Notes under the pieces: model-generated
Database searches by the model: none
Told to the model about the DNA's origin: nothing
The model's input: the letters and a program-made list of their open reading frames with translations, nothing else
Shown: positions 32,701 to 47,700 of the stretch, in pieces
Layout: each line of letters starts with the position of its first letter
How positions within the stretch are numbered: position 1 is the stretch's first letter
Assembly: GCA_013396755.1 (NCBI GenBank)
Contig: VWZF01001848.1
Span: 629,051 to 693,050 of the forward strand
Origin: Sclerurus mexicanus
Taxonomy: Eukaryota > Chordata > Aves > Passeriformes > Furnariidae
Direction of reading: 5' to 3'
Length of the DNA stretch: 64,000 bases
Made by a program: the position numbers and the translations under genes

Positions 32701-35700
32701 GTTGGTGGCCTTACTGTCAACAGAGAAGCTGAAAGACACAGAACTCACTTATGCACCAAAAAAATCTTACCTCTACCTGCACCTGGACATCATCAAGTTT
32801 GTTTTCAGCAAATGAAGATTTTCTGGTCTGTCCCCTCCTGTGGCCGAATTTGCATTTGTTCCTCAGGACTTGTTCATCATCTTCAATGGGTCTCCGCACA
32901 TATTTGAAACGATCTTTAAGGGCCCGTTTCCATAGCAGCTGCATGGGGGGGGGGGGATATCTNNGAGTAGGGGTCGGGTGGGATGACATCTCTGTCATTA
33001 CCTAAAGCAGGTCACTTTGTTTTATCTGACTCTACAAAAAAGTGTTTGCCATTAAGTAGGAAAAGACTCACAGGGTGGCACCAGCATATTGGTGGCTTCT
33101 GGACAGAAGAAAACACAGGCATTTGTGGTATATCACTCTATGGCAACTAACAGCTGGGCTGTGACTTGCTATGGATAACAATAATTGAACCTAAGGGTTT
33201 AGATCTCTCCTACATAACCAGGGGTGTCAGCGAAACTGCAGTTTGCTTTTTTTTTTCCTCAGCTCTTACTTTGGGATGCTCCATTCATAACATTGGGTCA
33301 TGCAGATATACAGTGAAGCAGATCAGCTCACAAATGCCACAGAAATTGTGCTGTGGGGTTTTTGGTGACTTATTTTTTAGTTCAGTGTATTATTTTTTCT
33401 CTGCCTCTGGCAGCATCTCTGTTGTATGATGATTGTATATAACAGAAAGGAGCAGGAAAGGTACAGAGGGGCAATACCTTTTGCTGGGAGCCTACAGGTA
33501 TACTGGATCAGCTACATTTTTAAACTGAACTCAAAATTGCTGAATTAAGAGGATCATTTAAGTAGGTCCTACTGTTTGTAAGACAGCTTAAGTTGTGTAA
33601 ATTACAACTTAAAGGCATTTCTGCACTGCAAGCAGATGCAGTCCCTGTTTAATGGAGCCATGTATGACTCCTTGGAAATCAAAGACACAGTTTATGTTTT
33701 CACACCTGTGCCTTTCTTTACTCAGGTATTGAAAAGTCACTTCTGAAAACTGGATGGACAGCAACTTCCCAAGAACCCTTATGGACTGATGGCTGCTTAT
33801 GTGCAGTCCCCAGCTGGACATCCCCTGGCAGGATCTAGACATGCCAACTACAGGCACCCAGGGAACAAATCACTATGCAAAGGCTCTTAAACATATCTGC
33901 AGGCAAAACCTGCAGTTCTGAATGTTTTTTTCAATTCTCAAAAGCAATTCATTATTTCAGTTACTGAGGGTATTCAACTGCCAGAGGGAACAAAAATTAG
34001 TCCAAGAAGTGACTGACAGGATGTGTCAAGAGAGATTCAAACAGCCGTTACCTCATTTTCTAAAACTGACTCAAATACTATATTCACATAAGACTGTACT
34101 CAAGCCTATATTCATTGACATGCAAAACCACAATATAAACAGAAGTATGATTACCCTAAATTTCTTTCTAAAATGGAGTCATTTATTAGTCAAGGTCATG
34201 TAATTTGAAAGGTTAACTTTGGTGTAAACCAGAATTCAATAGAGGTAGGCGAAATAGTAGAATATCTTCCTTGCAGAGAGTCTGACATGCCTGCCTCTCT
34301 CACTCACAGGATACAGATAAGAGGGTCTTTAAAGAGGTGATGGTGCAGGCAGTGTGACCTTGCATTTCTCTTGCTGATGTTACTGTTCCCAACTCCCTAG
34401 GCTACTAGCTGACTTAAAGGCCCTCAATCCTAAAAGCAAGACCTACATTAATGGTGAAAAATTAAAGTGGAAGAGCTATAAGAATGTAATCCTTGTGGTG
34501 TCTATTTCATCTGTTCTTGAGCAGACCTGGGCCAGCCAGGGCAGGTGTGCTCTTCCCTAGGGGGAAACTTTCTGCCATCCACCTATGCACCCTTACTGAA
34601 GTGTCCTCTCACTGCCAGTCCCAACTAAACATCCAAAAACTGGAAAGAAAACAAACCCATGCATAGATTTGCATACATTTCTAGATGTAAACTTCAGATT
34701 CTGCCAGAACAGGGGTCACATCATGACCAACCTAAACATAGTGATTAGAAATAGAGTACAGCTGCTCACCCAGTCTACTCCCAAGGTGTATTCACAGCCT
34801 CAATGCAAGCATTACACCTCAGCACCATTTTCAAAAGCAGTAAGGTGACTACATGTTTTGAAATTCCCTCTTGCTGTCCACCTGAACCTTTAAGGTTCCT
34901 AAATACATTTACAATTCTGGCCCTATGCATTTTGATGAAAATATCATTATGTGCCTAGCAAAATTTTTTTGGAAGCTTGCTATTTTAAGGCTGTTAAGAA
35001 AAAAGCAAACAAAAACTTCAGCCTAATGCTTTTCTGAAGTGTTCAACAGATGTTATAGTATTTTAAAACATGACCATCCCAGAATACATTAGCAGATGAC
35101 AATTTAAGCATCCCCGCACTTGAGCTCCATGCAGTTTCTTTCTTTTGAAAATCTTTATTTGGCTAGAAGATATTTTTGCTTATTATTTCACATGAAAGAA
35201 TATGCTGACACCTATACAAGGCTTTAAATATCCCTCAAAGTTCAAAATGTTCAGCTGTTTCATCCTCCGGTCCCCCAATAAATTAAAAGTTTTAACTAAA
35301 TCTGTTTCTGTAATAGATTTCTCATAAACTTAGCCAAGTCCCTTCTCTCACACCTATTTTAAGAATGAGACTGCAAGCACGTAGATTTATGTGGTTTCCC
35401 TACTGGTTAATGCATCTTCTAAAAATCATGCTTTCCTTACCATTTTCAAATAGATAACTTTATTTTCTAATTATTTGCCTGCCTTCAACCCCTGTAAAAA
35501 AAAAACCCACAACCAAACAAACAACACCCTGGGAAGGGTTACCATGCTTGTAAGGGAGCAGAAGGATTAGTCTGTATCTATCTGACATTGAAGGGAAAGG
35601 ATTACATGCAGATTAAAAGCAGCAATTTCCTAGTAAATAATCATTTTGTGTGCAGCAGTTACATAAATCAGGCATGTCAGCACTGGAATCCTGGGTTTCA

Positions 35701-38700
35701 CTGGCACCTCAGCACCGCTTGGCAGCCATGAGAGCAAGGGAGCCGCTTATGCAAAGCCCGCTGTCAAGCGGTGTGAATGAGAGAGCAGTCTCTTTTCCAT
35801 TCTCATGTCAGGTTTTCTAGAAACCATACACTTTTCAACATGTTGGCTGAAATTAAATTAAATAAGGGAAGCAATTATTTCCAAGATGTTGGGTTTAAGC
35901 CTTGTAAAAGAGATGAATACAGACAGAAGAGAATACAGACAAAATATCTTGCAAGTCATCAAGAAACAGTGTCATGTCAATTTTCTTTTCACTGCTGTGT
36001 CTATGGCCTTGGCTTTTTCTATATAAACTATTTGTCTGTAGCTTAAAAATGGTGCATTGGTTACAATATACATTAGAAATCTATTAAGCTATTTCATGAT
36101 TAAATTAGGGGTTTTATTTTTAAAATGTTGTATGTTAGGTTAGGATAGCATTGTTCTCTAAGTAGGAGGAAACACCATGGGAAAAGTTCCTTAGGTAATC
36201 ACTGAAAGAACTTTTTACCAAAAGTTAATCTTGGACTTAATTTCATTCCAAGTACTTCATGGACCTCTTAAATGAGTTTTGCCATTCATATAAAATGATT
36301 TTTTAATATTATTTAGAATTTCAGATAGTTCTTTCTTAATCCCTGCTTGTACAGTGACCTCCTAAATAACACTATTTTTAAATTTATAGTACAAGAGAAA
36401 CTTATTTGTGACTTTATTTGTAAATGAACTCATTTAGAGTCACAATCTTTGTCCAGACTATATTGCATTGGATATACTTTGAAAAAGGGCCAGTGGCACA
36501 GAAGCATATTTTTTTCCCAGACTGCAAAATTAAATGGGAAACTTTTTAACCAAGAAAATAGAATTATGGATAATCTACTAAGAAATCCTGAAACAACAAA
36601 CCTTTAATGGGCCTCCCATTGCAACAGTATGAGATTGAAAATATTAGACTATGTTTCTACATGGTCAACACACATTGTTTAAATTATTTGTTTAAAATAG
36701 TTTGAATTTGTACATAGGAAGGTTCCAGTATTTTGGAGAAAAAACCTAAGCAACCAAACCAACCCCACAAACAAACTGAAAGAATTGGAATATTCAAAGT
36801 TTTTCAAGATTTGGTTTTTGTTTTGGTTTCGGTTTTTTGTTTGGTTGGGTTTTTTCTGTCATGAAAATACTGGTGTGAATTTAGGTGCTCTTAGGATTGG
36901 TTTTTTGGTTTTGTTTTCCAGCAGATCTTTCCCCCTTTCCAGTTGCTCAAGTAATTTCACTTTAACAAAAATGTTGCAAAAAAGTGTACATGTACACTTC
37001 CATGTACATCAAGAACACCAAGTTCTTTACATGCTGATTTTCTGCTCTGGGTCAGTCAATTCTGGAATGTCAAGAAATCTTGACATTTTTGTCAAGCTCT
37101 TGCAATGAGCTTTCTCTTTTCTCATCTGGGAAGCCCAACCTCCTGCCCCTGACCACCCACACCAGGCTCAGGCAAGCACACTGGCCAGGAACGAAGCCAG
37201 AACAGTTTCTGTTGCGTCCTTCCAGCAGCCAAGACACATCCATTTCTGGTGAAGGGCTCAAAACTACAAGACTCACAAGTTAAAAATCAAAATCACACTA
37301 CTAACAGATCTTCTCAGGACATCTCCTTAAGAACTACTGCAGCCTTCTGCAGAGCCTAGCAGGTGCGGTGGCTGCTCCTCCAGCCTAAAGGGCTTAAAGG
37401 AACTGCTTTCCTTTTAAGCATAAATTTAAAGTTAAACTGAATCTAGGAATTGAGACATGGCACAGCAATAAATAAAGAGCACTAAATTAATGTCATTAAC
37501 AATACAGCAGGATAGATCATTTCTCACAGCAGAAAGCAAAATACTCAATGGCAGAAGTGAGCTCCAGTACACCAGAAGGAACACAGAACTTGGTATGCCA
37601 AACTGTGCTCTGCCCTTCTGGGTTTTAAAATGCATGCAACAATTTATTTTTTTCTGCAACTTCGACAAGAAATTAGAAGCCCAAATAATTGAAAATCAGC
37701 TTGCTGATATTTTAAATAAACTTGAATAACTTTATTAATCTACCTGTGCTGAAACCCATTATTCTCAGAGGCTGGCCCAGCTGATTTGCCATGTTTGGTG
37801 TGTCCCATTCTTCAGCCTTACAACACACCAAAAGGAGGGAGTTATCTTATCAGGCAGCTGAGCACAGCTGGTCACCCAAGGCTCTTCAGAGTCCAAAGAC
37901 AAACAAGAACTTACATAGTGCTGTCCCTCTCTTCCCAATGTAGACAACAAAACCATGTTACATGAACTGCACCACCAAAAGTTAATATATAAATGTTATT
38001 TAATAAGGAATGTAATTAGGATTTTTGCTTAAAATACTGCTCTTATGTTAGTTTTCCTTTTCTACATTTACCTAGCAGTCCCCAAATATAATAGAGCTTT
38101 CTGTTTTACCTCTGAATTTTATTGATGGTAGATTCCTTAAACACTTACAATGTACTATTCAAAAAATTGTAATAACAACAGTCTAATTATTATAGATTAA
38201 AATCTAAGGTATTCAAAGCCTCTCAGTAATTAATATTTTACATCTTACATGTTAATACTATTATCAGGAACAGTAAACAGCAATTATAGTCCCTTGCTAG
38301 CTGGAGGGAATTTTAAAAGAAGAGCCTACAAAATTTTTGGTTTTTCAAGCTGCTGAAGATCCTTTCTGAGAAAAAAGAAAGAATGGTGGCTGCCAATTTT
38401 TTTATGCTGTTCATTTGTTTCTTAAAAGTTTATGAATTCAATTTTACTGCACGTCTTGTGATAAGTAGCTGTGCATATGATGTAGGGCTTGTTTTAAGCT
38501 GCTACTGTTGTAACACACTATCTTAGATCAAGGAAAAATAAGTATTTATAGCCTTTATGATCATGAAGGAAGAACAGAATGTCTAACATTCAGGCCAATA
38601 AAAATAGTAATTCATTCTCACGCCCTCCTTCAAACTTCAGTATACAGGCATACACCTTCAGTGCATTTTTTCCTGTCTCAACCCAGGCAATGGAGAGGGG

Positions 38701-41700
38701 CTAGCTGAGAAAGTGTTAGACTAGCAATATTGCAAACTGCTAATTCCAGCTTCCTTGCTTGCTTATGACAGTTATTGCCAGACTGCTTTCTAGTAAGCAT
38801 GAGGGAAAGATCAAAAGATAAAGAACACCTCTGAAGTCTCTACCCCATCATGTAATTTCTGCCAGCACCAATCCTGCGATCAGCCTGGAAAGTAATGAGC
38901 CATTTCCTAAAGAACAGAGTTAAAAGTATTTTCACCCAGTCTGTGCCCCTGCTGCAATTAATGGCCTTTGAAAGCCTAGCTTAATCTCTGTTTAAAAACA
39001 GTTTTTAAAAGTTAAAGGCTGTAAAATGGTCTTCAGACCCAACCTGAATATTGTTCCAGCTCCCCCTCATAAAGCGAGCCAGATAAGCCCTAGCATTACT
39101 CAGGACCCTGCCTGAGGACCACCACTGGGGTATTCAGAGAAGTATCCTGATTAAAAATAAGGACAGACTGCTGCTCTCTGATCCTTTTGCTCCCTCTCTC
39201 CTCTTTGAGATATGTTTGTTTTCTTTAGTCCCTTCTCTTCTATGGTGCCTGAGCTCAGGGGAGAATTAGAATAGTCACCTCTTAAGCCTCAGCTTTTTTT
39301 TCTTCCCTCAAAATTATTTTGCTTCCTACAGTAATGGCACATGAGATATATATTTATACAAGTTTAAAGCTAACAGTCCCCACAGAGGCTCACAGGCTTT
39401 TACAAGGTGCTATAAAAGTATGGCATGGCAAAGCAATGATGTGAAGTCCAAAGGTGACCACTGTCCTCTGAGACTAGATATACGTTCTGGGTCACAAGAG
39501 TGAAAAAAATGTCGTTCAAATTTAAGTCATCTTCTTCCACTGCTTTCTGTTATGTACCCATTTGGATTACAAAAAGTGGTTTTAAATAATTTTATTTTTT
39601 AAATTAGACCTAGATTCCCTGCATACTTAAACCACTGGTATTACTGTATGTTATAGTTCAATATCTAACACAGAAAAGATCATAATACATTGCAAGAGCA
39701 TCAGTCAGGTGTTAGTGCTAACACAGATAATTTTCTAAAGAGCTGGCTTCTTTGTTTTTAAAAACAAAAATAAGTCACAGTTAAATTTATCCTTTGGTAG
39801 AGATCAGTCCAGAAAGAAAACATACCTAACAAATAACCAGGGACTTCGTGTACAGGTCTGCATGAACTCACAGTGGCTTTGAGGTATGGCTATAATTGAA
39901 TTAATCCTTAATTAATGTAATGAAAGAAGAATGTGATTTGCCAAACACAGCCAAGTGAAGCTTACAGCTCTGAATAAAGCCAGCATATAAGAAATTGATA
40001 TTGATTTCCTCTTAACTACATTATTTTCTTGTGATTGACCATGTGGAAAAAAGCATACAATACTTACAAAGCCATTCCCATCTTCATCAAGGAACGGGTA
40101 TGCCTGCAGCAGAGCATTGACAACAATGTTATATTGCTGACTGTTTGGATACCTGTGCAAACAAAATGGAGATGTAAAAGAAATACCTGGTATTCTAGAC
40201 AATATTAAACACTAGAGTCTATAGTGATCTACATTAAATTCACTATTTCTCAGGCAATCAATTCCCCTTCAAATTAAAAAAGGGCACAGCTTTAAAGCTC
40301 GCATAAAATCTTCCTATTGGCTTTAACAGATTTCAGGCCCTTAGCCTCCTCTATTTAAGCAAGTATATTAAAGAGAATGGCTTACAATCATTTGAAAATT
40401 TACCTCTGCAGCCCAAAGGTAATGGCCCCAAATAAATCTAATAGTGTTTACTCACAGTGATCCTTCTAGGTATTTTGTCATGTCTGCTTGTAAAAATTCA
40501 ATAATCCTTATTCTCATACTGTGATCAGGACATTTCCTTTCTGCTAATATGCACTTGACATCATAAGGAAAGTCTGGCAAAGAGTAAGAACTTGTCCACT
40601 GCAACATCTTATATCTTGCAAAAAATGATTTCAGATTTTTTCTGTAAAAGAAAAGATTATATCATCACAAGCACATTCTTCTTCCACGGAAATGCAGGCA
40701 GAATGGGAAAAAAATACAGGGAAAAACTCAACATACAGGAAACCTATAGCTATAGAAATTCAAGGCTTTCTATCCTTGTTTCTGCATAAAGAATACCTAC
40801 AAAAGTAGCAATCAATACATATGGAGTTAAGCCAGATGTCAAATGTGAAATGTTATAGCCAGCAGATACCAGAAGGTGGTTTCTAACTGAAAGCAGAAGG
40901 CAGAGTAGAGGTCGCTGGAGACTCATACAAATAACTTTATCTGTCTTCATTTATGATGTGTTTCCTACCAGTTCTGCTAGCTTATGAGAGTAAGACAAAC
41001 AGCTTCATTGAATAAAATACTATATCTGACATTAGCTAAGACTGTCTTCCCAAAGGGGAAGGCAATGAAGAGGTGAGGGCAGTTCTCATCAGCACAGGTC
41101 TGAAAACAAAGTAGATGCAGCTCCTGTCACAAGAACACCATGACCACTATTTAGAGATGTCGCAGTCCAGCCGAGGTGAGCCTGAGTCAGGTTGTCACCA
41201 CTGGCTACCCAAACCCTACTTTGGAAGGAACACATGAAAAAGTAGAGGTAAAACGGGCTTAAAAAGCCACCTAAAAGACGGAGTGGTTCTCACAGCCCTG
41301 GACTGCTTCCTGGGCATAGTCACCTAGACCCAATAAAGAAATTTCAAATGAGAGGTGCCAAGGACAACTAGAGAGTCCTGTTATGGATGTGGTATCACTG
41401 CCGTTTGTGTTTGCTTAAATTTAAATTACAGAGATCAATTTGAAAACAATGAGCAGACTTTTAAAATAATTTCTATAATAAAATGCTATCATTATAGATG
41501 AAAAATGTAGATGATTACGTGATATAGGTATACAGATATAGATATCTAAATAAATAATTTTCAGTCTCTTTATTTACACTGAGGAGATAAAAACACAACT
41601 TAAGTATGACAGAACAACCAAAAGACATCTAAATCAGACCAAATGATCCCCCTCATCTATTTCTTTCCACTAATTATGAAGAAAATTCAGATAGCTACTC

Positions 41701-44700
41701 CAACTGTTGAGACAGTACAGATTTCAGGTTAGGAATTCCCCACTTGAGGGATGCAAATGAAAGCTCCCACACAAAGACATGTGGCTGAGTGAGGTGTGCT
41801 CCAATGTCCCTTCCAAACTACACTATGTTTTGAGTCTATGAAAGTTACAGAGGGAAATACTTAAGACTTCAGTCCAGTCTCTGTGGTAGCCTATAAGCAA
41901 CAGCTACATATAAATAAGACTTGTGAAGAGTTCTAGCAAAGTCTTAATTGCGAGGTTTTGCTATCCAGTCTTTTTCAGATAGACATGTAAAAAAAAGATA
42001 ATCGACTCCATGTTAGACAATATCTTTAGGCTGACAAATTGAAGTGTAATACCAATGGATGAGTATTTGAAACATCGTAGTTTAAATCACTTTGAAAGAC
42101 TATTATATACCTGGACAGCAGCTCATTTGGGTACCTATAGCTAGTTACAGCCTAAATACCTTCTTGAGTAGATTAGCCTACAACTCTCAACCTTGCTGAC
42201 CTGGTTATGCTGTCACACCATCTTGGTATCTTCTAATGTAGCTTGCAGGCTATCGAAAACTCTACAGCCATGATACAACTGTGCAACCCCAGCACTATCA
42301 CAAATGGCAGGGCAGTGCTGAGGAAAAAAAAAATTTAATAATTTGGGTACTGTCATCTGATCCTAACAGTAGTAGCAGGACTTTCAGCACTGCCATTTCC
42401 CCATGCAAAAGAGGTACAAAATGGTCAGGGCTGCTGTCTTTCTAAGCTCACCAGATTTCATGGAACACGAATGGTTAACAGTAGATGCAAAGTGCAGTGT
42501 TAGTACTTTGCAGTCTGGAAAGAAGGAAAAGTTGTTCAAGAAGTGACAACATATCCACATTCATGCCCTTTTTTGGTGATAAATTAATACACACATGGGA
42601 AAATAAAACCTAGCTCAGATTCTGCAATCATTTGGAAACCCCTCCTATGCAAATAAAGTGCAGATGTTCAATGTAGCATCAGTGAGCAGCTGTGCAGACT
42701 AAGTTTGCATCCTGTACTTTCACCAATTTTACTGATGCAAGTGATGTAGCAGACAGACTGCAAGGTGCTACATACTATTTTCAACATGCCATCATTTAAA
42801 CTACTCAAAAACAGACAGAAGTTTAAAATTTACAGTACTTTGTATCTTAGCAGCATTGAAATTCTTTTGTTGATAATGCCACTGAAGCTTCAAAAAGTGG
42901 CAAGGTTTAGCAGGTACCATTCAGGCAAGCTGAACTTTACTCAGTTACTTAAGAAAACACAATTTTCATGCAGTTGGGATGGCTAATAGCCAGGGAGGGA
43001 TGGTAACTCTCCCCTCCACCAGTCCTTTCACTCTTTCCACCACAAAAAAAATACTCAATTTCATCTATCTTTATCCTTACTCAACACAAAATACTTCCTT
43101 GCTCTTCAAGTGAAATCCAAAAATTCCTCCAGTCTCCACAGTGCACAAGATTAAATATTTTACTAGCTCTTGCTGGACTTGTCATTGTTGGGCCATCATG
43201 TTAAACATGTGCTGTAATATTTTGCAATGAAATACAAGCTTGTTTGAAAAGAGACACAACTCCACATAAACTTTATCCTCGGAAATGCTCACATGCAAAC
43301 TTGTTTAATTAAAAGAACAGTTCAGTTCAGCTGTAACACCATTCTCCACAACCAAGGAAGGCCTTGGCTATATATATATAAATCCCAGTGCACATACAGT
43401 TTCAGATTTAGGTACAAACACACATAGCCTGTTTCCAGCCATCCTCTCTGTTCTTCTAGCTAACCTGAGACAGAAATTGGATCAAAATCTCAAAACACAA
43501 GTTACTACATCTTTTCTTGTCTCTCGGTTCTTGAGATTTTTGATTCTACGGCTAAATCAATCCAATAGCTAGCTCCAGCAAAATTTCAGTCCTCCTCTTT
43601 CTTCACTGTCATGTGTCTGACTTACGCCCCTTTCTTGTACTGGGAGGCCTCTAATCCTGCAGCAAGTTACAAGGAAGAAAGATGAAATATCAAAAGAATT
43701 TTTCCCTCTCAATAGTTGGATAAAAAAGAGCTCTCTTTTTTTTTTATTCATAGTTATGATATCTGTGCCTGAAAGATCCTCATGCCATTCTCTTCAAGTG
43801 CTTTGCTGTAATTTCCAACTTATAAACAAAAATGCAGGGTTTCCCAATTATTTCCTAAACCCCAGGATTTGCAGTCTGCCTAATGCTTGATGATGTCTTT
43901 TAGTTTTCAGTTCCTACCAAACATAAGGGCAGGTATTCTTTAGACTGAACAAGAAGTTACCTGCAGCAGTGTTAACTTCAGCAAGGCTAGGATGGGGGAG
44001 CCAACAGACACTGAAGCTGTCCATTTCACAGAGCGGTCCCGCTTCAGCTTTTCCTGCAGTACCCTTGCTATAGAAATCATCACATTCAGTATGAACACAA
44101 AGTTACAACGTAAATCTATTTCCAAAAAAGTTGAGAGATGCAGACACAACCTTCTTCCAGAAGGAGTCCAGATTTTTTGAGAGTTCCCATTCTGAGGAGC
44201 TGCATCACGTAAGGGAAGGCTCTGCATTTCTATGTATTGCAAGGGCAGCAGCTGTGGGTTACAGATGGCAGAAGTAAAAACGCTCCTTGGGGAATCTGCC
44301 TGACAGAAGTGCCAGCTAAGTCAGGCCATTTAAAAAACCCAGGGTTTATTCATATTCACCTGTGTAAGATACGTTATACTGCATCCAAAGGATTTCTTGG
44401 ATTTGGGTTTTCTTCTTGTTGTTGCTTTTATGACTTTGCTAGACCTTAACAAGGCAATGCAGCCTGTGCCTCCTGCAAGTTATTTGTAAGACTTGGCTCA
44501 TTTCTGGTGTGGAATAAAGGAAATGTAGCAATTTTAATTTTTTTTTTCTACAAACTTCTGTGGAAGACTCATGACACCATGTCAATCTCTGCTGACCTGA
44601 AGTGCTCCAAAACCCTGAGTCCAGCTGTCTTGACTTCCAAAACATTGAGGCAACAAGCACAGAGAGAATATATTATTATGAGTCTTCTGGGTCTTTTAAA

Positions 44701-47700
44701 TTTTAAGTTAATATTCTTAAGCATTCTGCTGCAACGAGAGAGGCATGAAATGCTGACTTAAAGAAAAAGTGGCAGAAATTCTCACATCCACATAAATTGA
44801 AAATGTAAATTTAAAGACTCTCCCCCAAACCTTACACAAACCAAAACCCACAGATAAAGCAGTTTTTGTGAAGATGGAATAATGATTGAAGTGAACTTAT
44901 CGGAAATCATAAAAATGAAATTATTTTTCTGTTATGATACATCATTTACCAGGAGAATCTACTATTGAAAAAAATAAATAGCTTCAAAAGTATTGAGACA
45001 AATTCATAGAGCAAAGATTCAATCAGTCATTGTTAAAATTAATGGGCTATATGCGATTAATGATTTTGGAATCCCCAAAGGTATAATCAAGTGAAGCATC
45101 TGATATCTGTACTTCTGAACAAAATAGACAGGCAGTACTTCTTTTCATATATTATTGACCATTATGACTTAACATGGTGTTTTAATGTCTGCTTCTCATG
45201 TCCTTATGAGCTAGCTGAAAAAAAGGACCATCACCTATACTAGAAATAATTCCAATGATATAAAAAATGAGGTCTTTGCATAGAAACTAAGAAACTCTTA
45301 AGCTATCCATAAAAAAGCACAGTCCTGCTGAGTTTTCATTGTAGGGCTATAGCTATATATGTGTGTATACGTATGTATATAAAGGTAATATTTGTTCTCT
45401 TGTGTAAATGGAGAAAAATCATCTGAAGTGGTTGACTAAGTGACATTTTTTCAGGCCAGCTGCTCTTTCTTTTCTTTTTAAAATTTTCTTTTCTTCTTTT
45501 TAAAGCACAAGCTTAAGTGCGTTTCTGATAAAACACATCAAACACACTAACAATACTCACGTATGGGTAATGGGGAAGCAAAGGAAGGAGCTCTGTAAAG
45601 ATCATTAGCAGAATGACATATCAAAACTACAAGACACTTCAGATGCAGCTACCCAGTAGTTAGGGCAGTTGCCTGTAGTCTGACTGAAATAGATGCTAGG
45701 CTGCCCTAGTTAAGCAGATTTCCTCCACTGAGGAAATGAATGACCCATGCAGGTCCACCACGGACATCTTAGAGATGAATGCCAAACTTGTTTTCAGATA
45801 AATATTCCAATTCATTGTCCTTGCTATCAACTCAAATTCATATAGGCACCAGCACCAATATTCTGTCAGTGCTGGCAATTGCTTTATTGGTATATGAGCA
45901 CTTAGCAGGCCCAGGTTTAGCTGAGCACTGACCACATTTCCAAAACCACAGCAGATAGGGAAGTTCAAACCTGTCAAGGCTGGCTGGAAGATCCATTATC
46001 CTGCTGGTGCTCTAAGCAAATTACTCCAAGACATTCAGACAGTAAATCTGCTACAGAGCACTCAAGAGCTACAGAACACAATTTTACAGAAGAAATAAAT
46101 GTACAAATAAACATGTATCAGAACATCACTCTTGAAGGAGAAGAACAGACGGACCATCGTACTGGAAGCAGTGAAAAAGGGAGACAGTAGAGATGTCATT
46201 TGCTAAGCAAACATGTTGAGGAAAGGCAGACAGAACATATAAACCAACCAATAGAAGGTTGGTTTTTCTCAGCAGTATCAGGTATTTACAAGAAGTAAAA
46301 AGCCTGTCTTAGCAACAAGATAAACATCAGGCTCCCAGGAGCCATAAAACTGCTAGTACTCCAATTCAGAAAAGCAGAAATATGGGAAATGTATTTATTG
46401 AATTGTGCTCTGTAGCTATCTTACTGTCCTCACAGACAAGCACTGTTTTAAGATTAATCTTCTTGGTAGATTAACGGAAAGACTGTCTGTTTTAACTTCC
46501 ATCATTGCTAGCAAAAAGTTATTTCACTGGAGTAGCCTGCAAACCTCATCTGGTTATACGTATGCACAATTTCAATACAAGAAAAATAAAATTATACAAT
46601 TGCTTTATCCACTTACTCTTTATTTTTATGTTTAAACAATCTTCTTTGATACTTGTTAATATTTAGTAATATAGAAGAATGCATTTAACACAGTTGTTAA
46701 GACTACCTACACAGGAAACACAGAGAAACTTTGAGCCAATTCATCAGCATTAATAATCCATAAAAGCACTCATGAATTCACTTCAAGCAAAACCATGCAG
46801 TTATCGAAGCTGTAGTTACATGGATCTTTTGGGAAAAGAGAAGCAAAACCAAAAACAAACCACAAAAGACTCAACACCACATATAAATAATGGAAAAAAC
46901 CTCAAAACACAAAAACCCCAACCCACAAATTTTAAGTTCTTCTTTTTCACCTTGGATGAAACGAATCAGGCTATAAGTATAATCCTGGCCAAATATCAAT
47001 AATTTAAACTGTACATTGAAACTCCATCAAATTAAACTAACCCCTGGCTCAACAGACTCTAGAAGTGCTTATATTGACCTCTCTGCAGAGGGTGATGTGG
47101 AAGCACCTACTAACAGTGGAAGTCATCTTTGTTCTTAGCTGCTCATCCAAAGCCGGTCTGGCTGATGAGAAATGGCTACCTACCCTACCTACTCAGAACA
47201 AGACAGTTACGAGTGTTTTATTTGCAGAACCACCTCCCTATAATACTACAGCTTTGCTTTCCCTGTTAGCAGAGATACTAGGGGAAAGAAACAAATTACA
47301 ACCTGCTTATAGCTGGCATAAACCCCTCAAGCATATAAAGCATTAAAATTTTCGCTTTGTTGTTGAAAATGCACTAAGTGAATACTGCAGGGAAAGGAAA
47401 AGGCAATACCAAAAAAATCAAACCTAAACTCCATCATATCATGCTTATCAGCGTGATATGGTCAAGTCATAGGCATATCTAAACAACAGCATTCACCTCT
47501 ACAAATAGTATTTAGCTTTGGATGAACCTAGTGCACCAGTTAATGGATGCAAGGCTGTTTAACTCCATCCTCAGTTAAAACAGTTGTTTCTGAGGAAGAC
47601 ATTTCCCAGCTTTTATCTGACCTTTAAAGATAAGCCCTCATCAAATTTACTCAGATCGTCAAGACTACAAATCATCGGCTCCCCTGACTTCTAGGACATC

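Larger units (their letters stand above)
20556..32770 (-). other. SAMD3: Long SAMD3 intron (12.2 kb)
   Basis: This is the largest intron. It contains the duplicated acceptor copy (20590-20668), an old CR1 reverse-transcriptase relic (about 22640-23170), an AT-rich block near 24310-24420 with a TAATTA core, and an A-rich tract at 32482-32520. The longest frame, 29958-30380 on the plus strand, shows no recognisable domain. I see no nested gene. Confidence 0.75.
32939..40067 (-). other. SAMD3: SAMD3 intron (7.1 kb)
   Basis: AT-rich intron with a GC-richer patch near 35690-35790, two small perfect inverted repeats near 36982-37087, T/G-rich sequence at 36799-36858, and a non-repetitive block near 38690-39130. 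No exon is recognised. Confidence 0.75.
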
